A stretch of 64,000 bases of DNA from Mesorhizobium sp. M1B.F.Ca.ET.045.04.1.1 (GCF_003952465.1 NZ_CP034448.1:5681001-5745000), one strand, 5' to 3'; numbered from the stretch's first letter, positions 21,661-32,735 are shown. Notes: a model not told the origin generated them from the letters alone. Numbers and translations: made by a program.

Positions 21661-24161
21661 GCCGAGGGGCTACCGCTCCCCTCAAACACCGGCAAATCCC
21701 TCGCCGCCTCGTCGATCTCCGCCCATGGATCGCCCGACGTCTCCAGCAATCCCGGCAGCGAGGCGTAGTTCAGATCCTCCGGCGCGTCGATCGTCTCCAG
21801 ATCCGCCCAGCTCACCGGGGTCGAGGCCGGCAGGTTGGTGCGGGCGCGCAGCGAATAAGGCGCGGCGGAGGTGTGGCCGCGGGCGTTGCGGTGGAAGTCG
21901 ATGAAGATGCGCTTCTTGCGGTTCTCCTTGCCCATCGTCGTGGTGAAGGTGTCGGGCGCGGTCGAAGCGAGGAAAGTCGAAATGGCGCTGCTCGCCTGGT
22001 GCAGTTTCTTCCAGTTCTGCTTGCGCGTCACCGGAACCGTGATGTGGATGCCCTTGCCGCCGGAGGTTTTCGCGAACGGCACCAGCCCGAGGCCTTCGAG
22101 CCCGCCCTTTATGTGGACGGCCGCCTCCACCACCTCGCGCCACGAAATCCCCTCGCCGGGGTCGAGGTCGAAGACCATCTGGTCCGGCTTGTCGAGTTTC
22201 GTGCGATGCGTGCCCCAGGTGTGGAATTCCACGACGCCGAATTGCGCCAGCGCCAGATAGCCTTTTGCTCCCTCGACCGAGAGGTAGGATTTGGTTTCGC
22301 CTTCGGAGTTGGTGGCCTCGAACGTGACGACCGAAGGCGGCATGCCTGTGAAGGCGTGGCGCTGGAAGAAACAGTCCTGCGGCTTGCCCGTCGGGCAGCG
22401 CACCAGCGACACCGGGCGGCCGATGATATGCGGCAGCATGAAATCGCCGACCAGCGCGTAATAGACGGCGATGTCGAGCTTGGTCGGCCCGGTCTTGCCG
22501 AACAGGCGCCGCTCCGGATTGGTGACCCAGATGGTGGCGAGGTCGGATTCGGCGATCAGCCGCTTGCGCTTGACCGGCACCGGCGTGGTCAGGCCGCCGA
22601 CATCGCGCAGGCCACGAAAGACGCCATGGCGGATCGCATTGTCGCCGGTGCGGTTCGAGTAATGGATGCGGGCCGAGAGCAGAGGCTTCACCCAGTGCAT
22701 CTCGCGCATCACCTCGCGCGGCACGCCTTCGGGCGGCGTGGCGCCTGCCGTCAGCCGCTCCAGTCTCTCGAGCAGGTCCGCCGCCATCCCGGCATCGAAG
22801 CCGGTGCCGACCTTGCCGCGATAGTGCAGTTCGCCGTCCTCGAACTCGGCCATGCCGAGCGCCGCCAGCCCTTCCGCCCTGTCGGAAACGGTGTAGCCGG
22901 CGATGACGAAATCGTCCGTCTTGAGCGCCTTTGCCTTGGTCCAGCTCTTGGTGCGGCCGCTCTGGTAGATGGCGTCGGCGCGCTTCGAGACGACGCCTTC
23001 GAGCCCCAGTTCCGTCGCCTGGTCGTAGAGGCCGCGCCCATCGCCCTCGACATGGTCGCTGTACTGGATGGCGGAATTGGCGGCCTGACCGGCGAGCAGC
23101 TCGGCAAGCAGCGCCTTACGCTTTTGCAGCGGCGCCTTGCGCAAATCCCAACCGTCGAGATGCAACAGGTCAAAGGCATAGAAATGCAGCTTCGAGCCGG
23201 CGCCTTCGGCGAGCGCGTCCTGCAGCAGCGCGAAGCGGGAGATGCCCTTGTCGTCGAGCACCATGATCTCGCCGTCGATGATCGCCTGGCTGACCGGCAA
23301 GCGCGCGAAAGCTTGCGGAAGATCGCCATAGCGCTTGGTCCAGTCGATGCCGCCGCGGGTGATCAGCCGCACCTCACCGTCCACCACATGCGCCATGGTG
23401 CGATAGCCGTCGAATTTTATCTCGTGCAGCCAGAGCGTGCCGGTGTTCTCGATCGGCCCACCGGGCGGCTCCGTCACCTGCGTTGCAAGCTGCGGCTCTA
23501 TCCGGCTTGGCGGCTCGCCCTTCACCGCGCCCGGCAGCGCGCCGGGCTTCAAAGAGCCTGGCTTGGGCGGCAGGCGCTCCGGCCTGCTCGGCGGCGCCAC
23601 CAGTTCCTCGATGCGGCGGCCCGACTTCACGCTTTCCGGCCGCGCTTCGAGGATGTCGAGCTTGGTGTCGGAAGCGAGGTCGCGCTCCTTGAAGAGCAGC
23701 CAGTTCTTCTTGTTCTCGTCCTCGCCGGGTTTCGGCTTCAGCCTGGTCAGCATCCAGCCGCCGTTAAGCTTCTGGCCGGCCAGCCGGAACTTGAAGGCGC
23801 CCGTCCTGAGACTCTTTTCGACATCCTCCATCGGCGCCCACGTGCCGGTGTCCCAGACGATCATCGGCCCGCCGCCATACTCGCCCTCGGGAATGACGCC
23901 CTCGAAGTCGATGTATTCGATGGGGTGGTCCTCGGTCTCGACGGCGAGGCGCTTGTCGGCGGGGTTGAGCGAGGGGCCGCGGGGGACAGCCCAGCTTTTC
24001 AGCACGCCGCCGACTTCGAGGCGCAAGTCGTAGTGGTCGGCAGTGGCGTGATGCTTGTGCACGACGAAGCGGTTGCCGCCCTCACCTGCCGATCCGCCCG
24101 CTGGCTCGGGCGTGCGGCTGAATTCGCGCTTGGCGCGGTAGGGTTTGAGTTTCGAGGGCAT
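21648..24161 (-). CDS. ligD: ATP-dependent DNA ligase D (PE-ligase-polymerase)
   Basis: An 837-residue three-domain enzyme. Residues 30-160 are the 3'-phosphoesterase (NRFVVHKHHATADHYDLRLE, EGEYGGGPM). Residues 235-540 are the ligase, with the nucleotidyl Lys249 in KFDGYR and motifs LDGEIMVL-like IIDGEIMVL and GLEGVVSKR. Residues 560-820 are the primase-like polymerase, with FDLDPGEG near 665. The order phosphoesterase-ligase-polymerase is that of Pseudomonas LigD. It trims, fills and seals ends held by Ku. The final residues overlap a family D repeat. Confidence 0.95.
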   Translation of the reverse strand: MPSKLKPYRAKREFSRTPEPAGGSAGEGGNRFVVHKHHATADHYDLRLEVGGVLKSWAVPRGPSLNPADKRLAVETEDHPIEYIDFEGVIPEGEYGGGPMIVWDTGTWAPMEDVEKSLRTGAFKFRLAGQKLNGGWMLTRLKPKPGEDENKKNWLLFKERDLASDTKLDILEARPESVKSGRRIEELVAPPSRPERLPPKPGSLKPGALPGAVKGEPPSRIEPQLATQVTEPPGGPIENTGTLWLHEIKFDGYRTMAHVVDGEVRLITRGGIDWTKRYGDLPQAFARLPVSQAIIDGEIMVLDDKGISRFALLQDALAEGAGSKLHFYAFDLLHLDGWDLRKAPLQKRKALLAELLAGQAANSAIQYSDHVEGDGRGLYDQATELGLEGVVSKRADAIYQSGRTKSWTKAKALKTDDFVIAGYTVSDRAEGLAALGMAEFEDGELHYRGKVGTGFDAGMAADLLERLERLTAGATPPEGVPREVMREMHWVKPLLSARIHYSNRTGDNAIRHGVFRGLRDVGGLTTPVPVKRKRLIAESDLATIWVTNPERRLFGKTGPTKLDIAVYYALVGDFMLPHIIGRPVSLVRCPTGKPQDCFFQRHAFTGMPPSVVTFEATNSEGETKSYLSVEGAKGYLALAQFGVVEFHTWGTHRTKLDKPDQMVFDLDPGEGISWREVVEAAVHIKGGLEGLGLVPFAKTSGGKGIHITVPVTRKQNWKKLHQASSAISTFLASTAPDTFTTTMGKENRKKRIFIDFHRNARGHTSAAPYSLRARTNLPASTPVSWADLETIDAPEDLNYASLPGLLETSGDPWAEIDEAARDLPVFEGSGSPSASSF

Positions 24162-24215
24162 GGGTTAGATGCCAAAGCGCAAAGCAGACAATCGCAGAGG
24201 CTGCGTTCCTTCGCG

Positions 24216-24369
24216 CCCCCCTCTGTCCTGCCGGACATCTCCCCCTCTAGGGGGGAGATTGGCAGTTCGAACGCCGACACTCCCCTTAAAACGTCCGAGG
24301 TTGGCGAAAGCAGCGGCAGCATCTGATCTCCCCCCTTGAGGGGGAGATGTCCGGCAGGACAGAGGGGGG
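24216..24369. repeat. Mosaic intergenic palindrome (family A)
   Basis: Complete unit with CCCCCCTCTGTCCTGCCGGA at the left and TCCGGCAGGACAGAGGGGGG at the right, variable middle of about 60 bp. It separates ligD from the small upstream gene. Confidence 0.85.
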
Positions 24370-24432
24370 ACTGTCCCGCCAGCATTTCGGATTTTCCTAA
24401 GGAGCAGCGATGCGGAAGAACGAAAATCACGC

Positions 24433-24657
24433 TCAATCGTCGGTAGCCGGCGTCAATTCCAGCTCGGCCGGCGTCAACCCTTGCCTCAGCTGGCTCAGCC
24501 GGAACTCGTCGACCCAATAGGCCTCGCCGTCAACCAGCACGCGCGCCTGATAGGTGCCGCCGGAAAAGCTCTGCGCGGAGACATAGATCTTGTGGCGGTC
24601 GAGCGCCTTCTTCACCGCGGCGCGGCGGGAATTTTCTCTGGCGACGGGACTGGCCAT
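24433..24657 (-). CDS. Small conserved-type hypothetical protein
   Basis: A 74-residue protein starting MASPVARENSRRAAVKKALD. The body reads KIYVSAQSFSGGTYQARVLVDGEAYWVDEFRLSQLRQGLT, a compact beta-rich sequence with good codon use. I do not recognise the family. It is upstream of ligD on the same strand, but a repeat of 150 bp separates the two. The ATG at 24657 was chosen because the upstream extension is a TTG-started frame without a ribosome site. Confidence 0.6.
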   Translation of the reverse strand: MASPVARENSRRAAVKKALDRHKIYVSAQSFSGGTYQARVLVDGEAYWVDEFRLSQLRQGLTPAELELTPATDD

Positions 24658-24789
24658 GGCCTCACTCTGTACAGGCTGCCGCTCAAGGGCGGCGCTTATT
24701 AGGATGGCGGAGAGCGGCGAGTGAGTCAATTTGGCGCAGCTGGAGCGCTGATCTCCCCCACAAGGGGGAGATTAGCTGTCACCGCTGCT

Positions 24790-26418
<1,629 letters not shown>

Positions 26419-26465
26419 GAATCCCTCCCTCCGCGAGGGTCTGCAGCCGGACCTCGCGTGCCTAT

Positions 26466-26496
26466 CGCAACTAGTCTGGCGCAAAGGGGTTTCAAG
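26466..26496 (-). promoter_or_regulatory. Possible heat-shock (RpoH) promoter of groEL
   Basis: On the minus strand CTTGAAA (26490-26496) matches the -35 element of RpoH promoters. The expected -10 around 26467-26472 is a poor match. No CIRCE-like inverted repeat was found in the leader. Confidence 0.3.
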
Positions 26497-26731
26497 GGCG
26501 CCGGTCCGGAATTTTTTGGCACCCGTCTTGATTTCAACGCGCTGTAATCATGAGGTTATTCGGGACAGCGAAACGGAGACTATGTCTCCCTCACTGCTGT
26601 CGCAACTTGTGCGCCGCAGCATCGGAACACTTCGCCTCGTCAGCCCGTTCAAGGAGACCCGGCCGCCGGCCTTGCCAGACCTTCGCGCAAGCGGCACAAG
26701 AGGTCGCCGCTGGCGAGCAAGGGAGATAGCG

Positions 26732-27229
26732 ATGGTTCAGATCAGGGCGATGACGAAGAACGACCTGGCCGCCGTCTCGCGGCTGCTCGGCCAGTCCTGG
26801 CGGCGTACCTATTCGCCGATCATGGGCGAAGACGCCACGGCTAGGCTCTCCGACGAGAAGCACGCGCCCGACAAGCTCGCGGCCGAACTTGCCGACGACA
26901 ACAAGATGTCGTTCGTCGCAGAGCGGACCGACGGCTCGATCGCCGGCTATGCGATGGCGGCGATGGACGAGAAGGGTGATGTCATGCTCGACCGGCTGCA
27001 TATCGAGCCGCAGGAATTCGGCAGGGGCCTTGCCATCGACCTTTTGCATGCAGTGCTTGCCGCCCATGCCGGCATTCTCAGCATCGCGCTGGAGGTGATC
27101 GAGGGCAACGACCGGGCGGTTGCCTTCTACCGCAAGCACGGCTTCGAGGTGGTCGAGCGCCGGCCGGCCGCGCATGGCGTCGGCGGCCACGCCTCGCTGA
27201 TCATGCGCCGGCCGCTGCCGATGGCCTGA
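26732..27229 (+). CDS. GNAT-family N-acetyltransferase
   Basis: A 165-residue acetyltransferase beginning MVQIRAMTKNDLAAVSRLL. The acetyl-CoA loop is EFGRGLAIDLLHAVL, and the C-terminal NDRAVAFYRKHGFEVVERR is the typical GNAT motif B. It transfers an acetyl group from acetyl-CoA to an unknown amine. ATG 26732 follows AAGGGAGA at a good distance. An in-frame ATG at 26582, behind GGAGACT, would add 50 basic residues without family support. It is divergent from groEL. Confidence 0.85.
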   Translation: MVQIRAMTKNDLAAVSRLLGQSWRRTYSPIMGEDATARLSDEKHAPDKLAAELADDNKMSFVAERTDGSIAGYAMAAMDEKGDVMLDRLHIEPQEFGRGLAIDLLHAVLAAHAGILSIALEVIEGNDRAVAFYRKHGFEVVERRPAAHGVGGHASLIMRRPLPMA

Positions 27230-27302
27230 AGCGCGGCGCTGGACGTGTTCCGCCCCGGCCCTATAATTTCGCAAGCGCTAATTTCTCACCGGAGACAGCC
27301 AG

Positions 27303-28309
27303 ATGAGCCTGGGCAAGCAGAAACTCGGCAACCAGGGGCTCGTCGTCTCGGCATCGGCCTCGGCTGCATGGGCATGAGCCAGTCCTACGGGCCGGCCGAC
27401 GAGGCGGAATCGATCGCCACCTTGCACCGGGCGATCGAGCTCGGCTGCACCTTCCTCGACACGGCCGAAGTCTACGGGCCCTTCCTCAACGAGGAACTGC
27501 TCGGCCGCGCGCTGAAGGGCCGGCGCGATGAGGTGACGATCGCGACAAAATTCGGCTTCCGCATCGTCGACGGCAAGCAGGACGGAACGGGGCGCGACAG
27601 CCGGCCGGAGCATATCCGCGAGGTGGTTGACGCCTCGCTCGCGCGGCTCGCCACCGACCGTATCGATCTGCTCTACCAGCACCGCGTCGACCCCGAAGTG
27701 CCGATGGAGGATGTCGCGGGTACGGTTGGCGAGCTGGTGGAGGAAGGCAAGGTGCGCTTCTTCGGCCTGTCGGAGGCGGGCATCGCCAATATCCGCCGCG
27801 CGCACGCCGTGCATCCGGTCTCGGCGCTGCAAAGCGAATATTCGCTGTGGGAACGTAACCTCGAAGCCGAGATCATCCCTGCGCTCAAGGACCTCGGCAT
27901 CGGCCTGGTCCCGTTCGCGCCACTCGGCCGCGGTTTCCTGGCCGGCGACGTCAAACGCGCCGAAGAGTATCCGGAAGGCGATTTCAGGCGCGGCGACCCG
28001 CGCTACCAGGGCGAGAATTTCGATGCCAATGTCGCCGCGGCCGCCACGGTGCGTGACATCGCCGCCGCCAAGGGCGTGAAACCCGGCCAGGTGGTGATCG
28101 CCTGGCTCACCGCCAAGGGCTCCGAATTCGGCATCGACGTCGTGCCGATCCCCGGCACCAAGCGGCGGACTTATCTCGAGGAAAATGTCGCGGCGGCGGA
28201 TATCAAGCTCGACGCCACCGAGATGCTGGGACTCGACATGGCGCTGACGCCTGACAAGGTGTCGGGGCCGAGATATAACGAGCGGACCATGTCGATGGTG
28301 GATCGGTAG
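27303..28309 (+). pseudogene. Aldo/keto reductase with an N-terminal frameshift
   Basis: A gene for an aldo/keto reductase of about 335 residues (AKR13-like). ATG 27303 follows GGAGA and reads MSLGKQKLGNQGLVVSA, the normal N terminus; then one base is missing near 27350-27352. The rest of the enzyme continues in another frame from IGLGCMGMSQSYG, with the catalytic Asp/Tyr in FLDTAEVYG, Lys in IATKFG, and YQHRVD. The family then shows the NADPH-binding VPIPGTKR and the C-terminal end. Without the correction only a GTG-started hybrid frame from 27245 exists. A sequencing error is quite possible. Confidence 0.75.
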
Positions 28310-28422
28310 GGGCTGCCGCGGTCGGGACAATACTGAAACGCTGGCGGGACAGAGGGGGGCGCGAAGGAACTCGACCTCACAGTCTAAACGCTAGCGCCCT
28401 CACCCGCCGATCAGCCAGCACC

Positions 28423-28653
28423 TCACTTCTTCTTGCAATCCGGCAACGCCTCCATCGCCTTCCTCGCCTCCCCCTCGCTAGTGTATTTCTTCTTGCCGAG
28501 ATCGACGACGAGCGTCCCGTCCGGCTTCTTCGGCACGATCTCGCATTGCTTCGAGACGGCATCCCTGGCGACCCAGTATTCCTCCGCCGCCATGGCGGGC
28601 GGGCCGATAAAGCCGGCGGTGAGGAGGATTGCGAAAGCGAGAGCGCGAACCAT
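28423..28653 (-). CDS. Small secreted protein, function unknown
   Basis: A 76-residue protein with a signal peptide (MVRALAFAILLTAGFIGPPA, cleavage near AMAAEE). The mature part of about 50 residues has two cysteines (KQCEIV and ALPDCKKK) that may form a disulfide, and a KKYTSEGEARKAMEAL helix. Similar small SPOR-like or TIR-like periplasmic proteins occur in Rhizobiales; I do not know a function. AAGGAG lies seven bases before the ATG at 28653, which is chosen over one seven codons upstream. Confidence 0.7.
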   Translation of the reverse strand: MVRALAFAILLTAGFIGPPAMAAEEYWVARDAVSKQCEIVPKKPDGTLVVDLGKKKYTSEGEARKAMEALPDCKKK

Positions 28654-28674
28654 TTCCCGGTCTCCTTGCTTCAT

Positions 28675-29086
28675 GTTGCTGGAAAGCAGGCCGGAGCGGT
28701 GCCGGTGCTCCAGTCATTGACCCAATTCCACGGAAGACCGCAGCGCACTTTCCTGCGATTGCTCCGACGAAAACGCCCTCCCCGCGCTTCCGTTCCAGGC
28801 ATCCGGCGGCGGTGAAACCGGCATGCCGGGGGAGTGGGCGGCTTCCAAAGCGGCGGCCGTCCCGAAAGCACCGAAGAAAAAACGCCTGCGCGCCCGCTAG
28901 GCGAGTCTTGACTTCGGCCGACCGGCCTCCAGATCGACACTTGCCGATCCCGTGCGAGCGCAGGACATGCAAGGCTGCATCCCGGCCGCCGCCGGCGCGC
29001 TGAACGACCGGTCCGGCGAAGCGCACAGCCAAGGTTGCCCGGCACTGTCGCACCCGCATCGCGCGTGCCAGAAGGAGGACATTGAA
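28675..29086. other. Divergent intergenic region before Hsp20
   Basis: This 410-bp gap lies between the divergent secreted-protein and Hsp20 genes. No protein family or repeat is recognisable. It should hold the Hsp20 promoter; I looked for a thermosensor-like hairpin at the ribosome site (GAAGGAGGAC) and could not establish one. Confidence 0.45.
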
Positions 29087-29623
29087 ATGGCAATTCGTGA
29101 TCTCATTCCCTGGAACAGGGAAGGCAATCAGGTTCCGGGCTTCTATCGCGACGCCGATCGCGATCCGTTCATGGTGCTGCACCGCGAGATGAATCGCCTG
29201 CTCGACGATGCGTTCCGCGGCTTCGGCGCCGGGCTGCCCTCGATCGGCGGCGCCTTTGGCGGGCGTCCCGGATGGCCGAGCCTCGAAATCTCCGACACCG
29301 GCAGCGAAATCCGCGTCATGGCGGAAGTTCCCGGCATGGAGGAGAAGGACATCGAAGTGATGCTCGACGAGGGCGTGCTGACGCTGCGCGGCGAGAAGCG
29401 GTCGGAAAGCGAGGACAAGGACAGGCAATTCTCGGAGCGCTTCTACGGGCGCTTCGAGCGGCGCATTCCGGTCGGCACGGAGGTCGAGGAAGACAGGGTC
29501 AACGCGGCCTTCCACAACGGCGTGCTCACGGTGATCCTGCCGAAGACCCAGCGGGCCCAGGCGAAAGCCAGGCGCATCCCGGTCAGCGGCGCCGCCCCGA
29601 GTTCCGGCAAGAGCAAGCATTGA
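29087..29623 (+). CDS. Small heat shock protein Hsp20
   Basis: A 178-residue Hsp20 of the alphaproteobacterial type. The N-terminal arm starts MAIRDLIPWNREGNQVP and includes FMVLHREMNRLLDDAFRGFG. The alpha-crystallin domain covers residues 60-155 (SLEISDTGSEIRVMAEVPGM, DIEVMLDEGVLTLRGEK, FERRIPVGTEV), with the A-x-x-x-N-G-V-L-x-V element as AAFHNGVLTVILPK. A short C-terminal extension contains ARRIPVSG, in which I-P-V is the conserved I-x-I/V anchor. It prevents aggregation of unfolded proteins. AAGGAGG precedes the ATG. Confidence 0.93.
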   Translation: MAIRDLIPWNREGNQVPGFYRDADRDPFMVLHREMNRLLDDAFRGFGAGLPSIGGAFGGRPGWPSLEISDTGSEIRVMAEVPGMEEKDIEVMLDEGVLTLRGEKRSESEDKDRQFSERFYGRFERRIPVGTEVEEDRVNAAFHNGVLTVILPKTQRAQAKARRIPVSGAAPSSGKSKH

Positions 29624-29648
29624 CCGTGCCGGATCCCGGTTGCACGGC

Positions 29649-30278
29649 TCAGCCGCCCGAATGCGGGTCGATGCTGTAGGGGTGCACTGGATAGCCGGGG
29701 CCGATCGCCTCGCTCACCCGACCGGTCCAGGCGCTGACCGCCGGATAGTCGGCGAGCGAGAAGCCACAATCCTCGGCGCGGTGGCTATAAGCATAGACGG
29801 CGATGTCGGCTATGGTGAGCGAGTCGCCGACGAGGAAGGGCGTGTCTTTTAAGCCGCGCTCGAGGGCGCCGAGCGCACGGGTGCCCGCCTCGCGCTTGCC
29901 GGGAGCAAGCGCCTTGTTGCGCTGCAGCCGCCCGGTCAGCGTCCAGAAGCGCAGCGAGCCGATGACCGGCTCGACATGATACTGCTCGAAGAACAGCCAC
30001 TGCATGACCTTGGCGCGGAGGTAGCGATCCGCCGGCAGATAAGGCGAGCCCTCGGCGAGGTAGACGAGGATCGCATTGGACTCGGCGATCGCCTCGCCAT
30101 TTTCCAGGCCAAGCGCCGGAACGGCGCCGGCCGGATTGAGCTTCAGGAATGCCTCGGTGTGGCTCTCGCCCTCGAAGATCGACACCTGGTGGGTTTCGTA
30201 AGCGATGCCGAGCAAGCCGAGCAGGACGCGCACCTTCCAGGCGTTTTGCGATGGCAGGTAATCGTAGAGCGTGAGCAT
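29649..30278 (-). CDS. Glutathione S-transferase family protein
   Basis: A 209-residue GST. The thioredoxin-like N-terminal domain reads MLTLYDYLPSQNAWKVRVLL, with the Ser of the S-x-N-x-x-K segment as probable catalytic residue, then NPAGAVPAL and the glutathione-binding AESNAILVYLAEG. The helical C-terminal domain follows, with LVGDSLTIADIAVYAYSH (N-capping box). It conjugates glutathione to electrophiles or reduces peroxides. GAGGGA lies before the ATG. It converges on Hsp20 with only 25 bp between stops. Confidence 0.88.
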   Translation of the reverse strand: MLTLYDYLPSQNAWKVRVLLGLLGIAYETHQVSIFEGESHTEAFLKLNPAGAVPALGLENGEAIAESNAILVYLAEGSPYLPADRYLRAKVMQWLFFEQYHVEPVIGSLRFWTLTGRLQRNKALAPGKREAGTRALGALERGLKDTPFLVGDSLTIADIAVYAYSHRAEDCGFSLADYPAVSAWTGRVSEAIGPGYPVHPYSIDPHSGG

Positions 30279-30350
30279 GGCGGGTCCCTCTATCGTGCAG
30301 GTGGCTTGCTTCGCATGGGCGTTGCACAGGCGCCACCCGATTTATGCGCC

Positions 30351-30511
30351 ATTAATCTCCCCCTCGAGGGGGGAGATGTCGCCGAAGGCGACAGAGGGGG
30401 GTCGCCTCACGTAAATCGCCAGCGTCGTCTCGTCGCGGAGCGCGTTGGCGCTTCACGCGAAGCGACCCCCTCTGGCCTGCCGGCCCCCCAAGGGGGGAGA
30501 ACGCAGTTCCG
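30351..30511. repeat. Mosaic intergenic palindrome (family A)
   Basis: Complete unit with ATCTCCCCCTCGAGGGGGGAG, CCGAAGGCGACAGAGGGGG and the inverted CGACCCCCTCTGGCCTGCC end. It lies between the flavin monooxygenase 3' end and the GST gene start. Confidence 0.85.
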
Positions 30512-30518
30512 CCACGCC

Positions 30519-31613
30519 TCACCCCGCAATATCCTTCGCGACCGCCTGCGCCTCGATGCCGATCTCGCGCAGCAGGCCGGTGACCGGATTGTAGAAGCCG
30601 ACGAGATAGACGCCGAGCTCCGAGGCACGGGCATTCACCCCGCTCTTGCCCGGCCGCAGCTCCGCAGGCACAAAGCCGTCATAGCCTGGCCGATAACCGG
30701 TGGCGAAAATCACCGCGTCGAAGTTTTTCTCCCGCCCGCCGGCGAATTTCGCGCCGTCTTCCGTGAAGCTCACGATGTCAGGCGCGATGCCGATCTTGCC
30801 CGCTTTGATCGCCGCCACGGTGCCGACATCGATCACCGGAATGCGCCCCGCGTCGATCTGCTTGAGGATGCCGGTCTTCGGCCGCACGATGCCGTATTTC
30901 TCCAGCCTGCCCAGCGCGAGATCCAGGATTTTTGGAAACATCCAGTCATTCAGCGCCTGCGGCATCGGCCGGCTGGCTATGCCCACCATCTGGATCGGCA
31001 CGCCGAAGAGCTGGCGCGGCACGATGTGGACGCCCTTGCGCACCGAGATCGTCGGCTGCGCGCCGCTCTCGGCAAGATCGAGCGCGATCTCCGCTCCCGT
31101 GTTGCCCATGCCCACGACCAGCACGCTCTTGCCGACATAGGGTGCCGCTTCGGTGTAAGCGGCGCTGTGCAGCACCTCTCCCTTGAACGCCTCGATGCCT
31201 GGAAGGCCCGGCATGATCGGCTCGGCATTGTTGCCGGTGGCGATCACGATCTTGCGGGCGCGGATCTCGCCGGCATCGGTGTCGACCAGGAATTTTCCGC
31301 CCTCGCGGTGGATCGATTTCACCGTCACGCCGAAACGGGGCTCGAGGCCGAACCGCTCGGCATAGGCATCGAGATAGGCGACGACCTTCTCGCGCGGCAC
31401 ATAGCGGGGGTGGCTTTTGGGGAACGGCATGAAGGGCAGCGACGAAAACGACTTCACCGTGTGCAGATGCAGCCGGCGATAATGCCGCCGCCAGGCCGGC
31501 GCCACCTCGCTGGCCTTTTCGAGGATGACGAAGTCCTGCCCAGCCTGTTTCAGGCAAGCGCCGACGGCCAGACCGGCCGGTCCCGCGCCGACAATGACGA
31601 CATTGGTGTCCAT
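30519..31613 (-). CDS. Flavin-containing monooxygenase-like oxidoreductase
   Basis: A 364-residue FAD/NAD(P)H enzyme. VVIVGAGPAGLAVGACL at residues 5-21 is the FAD Rossmann loop, VLVVGMGNTGAEIALDLAE near 165 the NADPH loop, and DAVIFATGYRPGYDGF near 315 the ATG motif of the FMO group. It resembles the YUCCA-like bacterial class (HLHTVKSFSSLPFMPFP in the N-terminal part). Such enzymes oxygenate nitrogen, sulfur or keto-acid substrates; indole-3-pyruvate is a possible substrate in plant-associated bacteria, but this is only a family-based suggestion. ATG 31613 follows GGAGGGG. Confidence 0.85.
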   Translation of the reverse strand: MDTNVVIVGAGPAGLAVGACLKQAGQDFVILEKASEVAPAWRRHYRRLHLHTVKSFSSLPFMPFPKSHPRYVPREKVVAYLDAYAERFGLEPRFGVTVKSIHREGGKFLVDTDAGEIRARKIVIATGNNAEPIMPGLPGIEAFKGEVLHSAAYTEAAPYVGKSVLVVGMGNTGAEIALDLAESGAQPTISVRKGVHIVPRQLFGVPIQMVGIASRPMPQALNDWMFPKILDLALGRLEKYGIVRPKTGILKQIDAGRIPVIDVGTVAAIKAGKIGIAPDIVSFTEDGAKFAGGREKNFDAVIFATGYRPGYDGFVPAELRPGKSGVNARASELGVYLVGFYNPVTGLLREIGIEAQAVAKDIAG

Positions 31614-31738
31614 GCTCCCCTCCTCCCGCAAGGCCATATCAGGCTATGCCGGGAGGTATGGGAGCAGCAAGTGGGGAGAAACACCTATCCTTCGGCGCCG
31701 GCGCCTATCGCCCTCCTTGTGGGGAGATAGGGGCGGCG

Positions 31739-31966
31739 CTACTCCGTCGGCGCCTCCGGCTCGTCTTCGGGCGGCTCCAAAATCTCGATCAGCCGCGCCA
31801 CGCGCGCGCCGGGCATCGCACGACCCTCGTTCATCAGCGCTTCGTCCGCGCCGATCCAGGCGAAGGCCTCGCGCAGTTCCTCGAGGCTGGCGCCGGTGAG
31901 CGCGATGTCGGCGATCACGGCCTCGTCAACAGGACCAAGCACGGAAATGATCTCGTTGCGGGTCAT
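31739..31966 (-). CDS. Small hypothetical protein
   Basis: A 75-residue acidic protein starting MTRNEIISVLGPVDEAVIAD and containing TGASLEELREAFAWIGADEALMNEGR. A strong GGGGGAGGACAAG ribosome site stands before the ATG, which makes it a credible gene. The body is probably all helical. I know of similar short sequences in Rhizobiales but of no function. It lies between the flavin monooxygenase and the DUF922 gene (divergent). Confidence 0.65.
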   Translation of the reverse strand: MTRNEIISVLGPVDEAVIADIALTGASLEELREAFAWIGADEALMNEGRAMPGARVARLIEILEPPEDEPEAPTE

Positions 31967-32132
31967 CTTGTCCTCCCCCAGGGTCGGGACGATGGCATAG
32001 AAACGGATAGCGGGCCGGGCGGTTCCGGGCGGGCACCAAAGTCGGGCGCCGGCGGGACAGCACCCCCTCTTTGCTCCCACCGCTGTTAGCCGCTATGCAC
32101 AAGGCCCTCGCCCGGAATCCCACCGAGTCCCC

Positions 32133-32735
32133 ATGCAGCGAACCATTCCCTTCCTCACCGCCCTGCTCCTCACCACGCCCGCTCTCGCCGACTGGAAGCC
32201 GGTCGAGAAAATTGCGAACTATGCCATCTCGGGCCAGACAGTGGAGGCGCTCTATGTCTCGATCGGCGAAAAGGGTCCGGTGATCGGCAAGGACTCGGCC
32301 GGCAATGAGCGGCGGGCCATCGCGCACACCAACTTCAAGCTGACCTGGCAGCGGGATTATCAACCGCAGGCCGGCGCTTGCGTGCTGAAGACGGCGCGGC
32401 CAAAACTCACCATCACCTACACTTTGCCAAAACCCGCCGCAAAACTTGCGCCCGCCGTGCAGGCGCGCTGGGACGCGTTCGCCTCCGGGCTCGCCGCGCA
32501 TGAGAAGGTGCATGGCGCCGGCATCGTCGACATGGTGGACAAGATCGTCGCCTTCAGCGTCGGCCTCACTGTCGCCGATGACCCCGGCTGCACCAAGATC
32601 AGGGCCGAGCTGACGCAATATCTCGATCAGCTTTCCAAGGCCCAGCGCCTAGCCAGCCGCGACTTCGACAAGGTCGAGTTCGGCGCGGGCGGGAACCTGC
32701 AGAGGCTGATCGCGGCGTTCCTGATTGGCAAGTGA
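32133..32735 (+). CDS. DUF922 putative secreted Zn-dependent protease
   Basis: A 200-residue protein with a signal peptide (MQRTIPFLTALLLTTPALAD). The mature part contains LTWQRDYQPQAGACVLK and the motif AAHEKVHGAGIVDM near residue 120, a HExxH zinc site as used by the DUF922 family. The last 50 residues are helical (YLDQLSKAQRLASRDFD). It is probably a periplasmic metallopeptidase; the target is unknown. The gene stands alone upstream of the sugar ABC operon. Confidence 0.8.
   Translation: MQRTIPFLTALLLTTPALADWKPVEKIANYAISGQTVEALYVSIGEKGPVIGKDSAGNERRAIAHTNFKLTWQRDYQPQAGACVLKTARPKLTITYTLPKPAAKLAPAVQARWDAFASGLAAHEKVHGAGIVDMVDKIVAFSVGLTVADDPGCTKIRAELTQYLDQLSKAQRLASRDFDKVEFGAGGNLQRLIAAFLIGK

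Noticed and set aside
21873..24326. 817-codon plus-strand open frame opposite ligD
   Set aside because: LigD motifs are complete on the minus strand; the antisense frame is an effect of GC-rich third positions.
29020..29086. ROSE-type RNA thermometer before Hsp20
   Set aside because: The ribosome site GAAGGAGGAC is present but I could not build a convincing anti-ribosome-site hairpin by eye.
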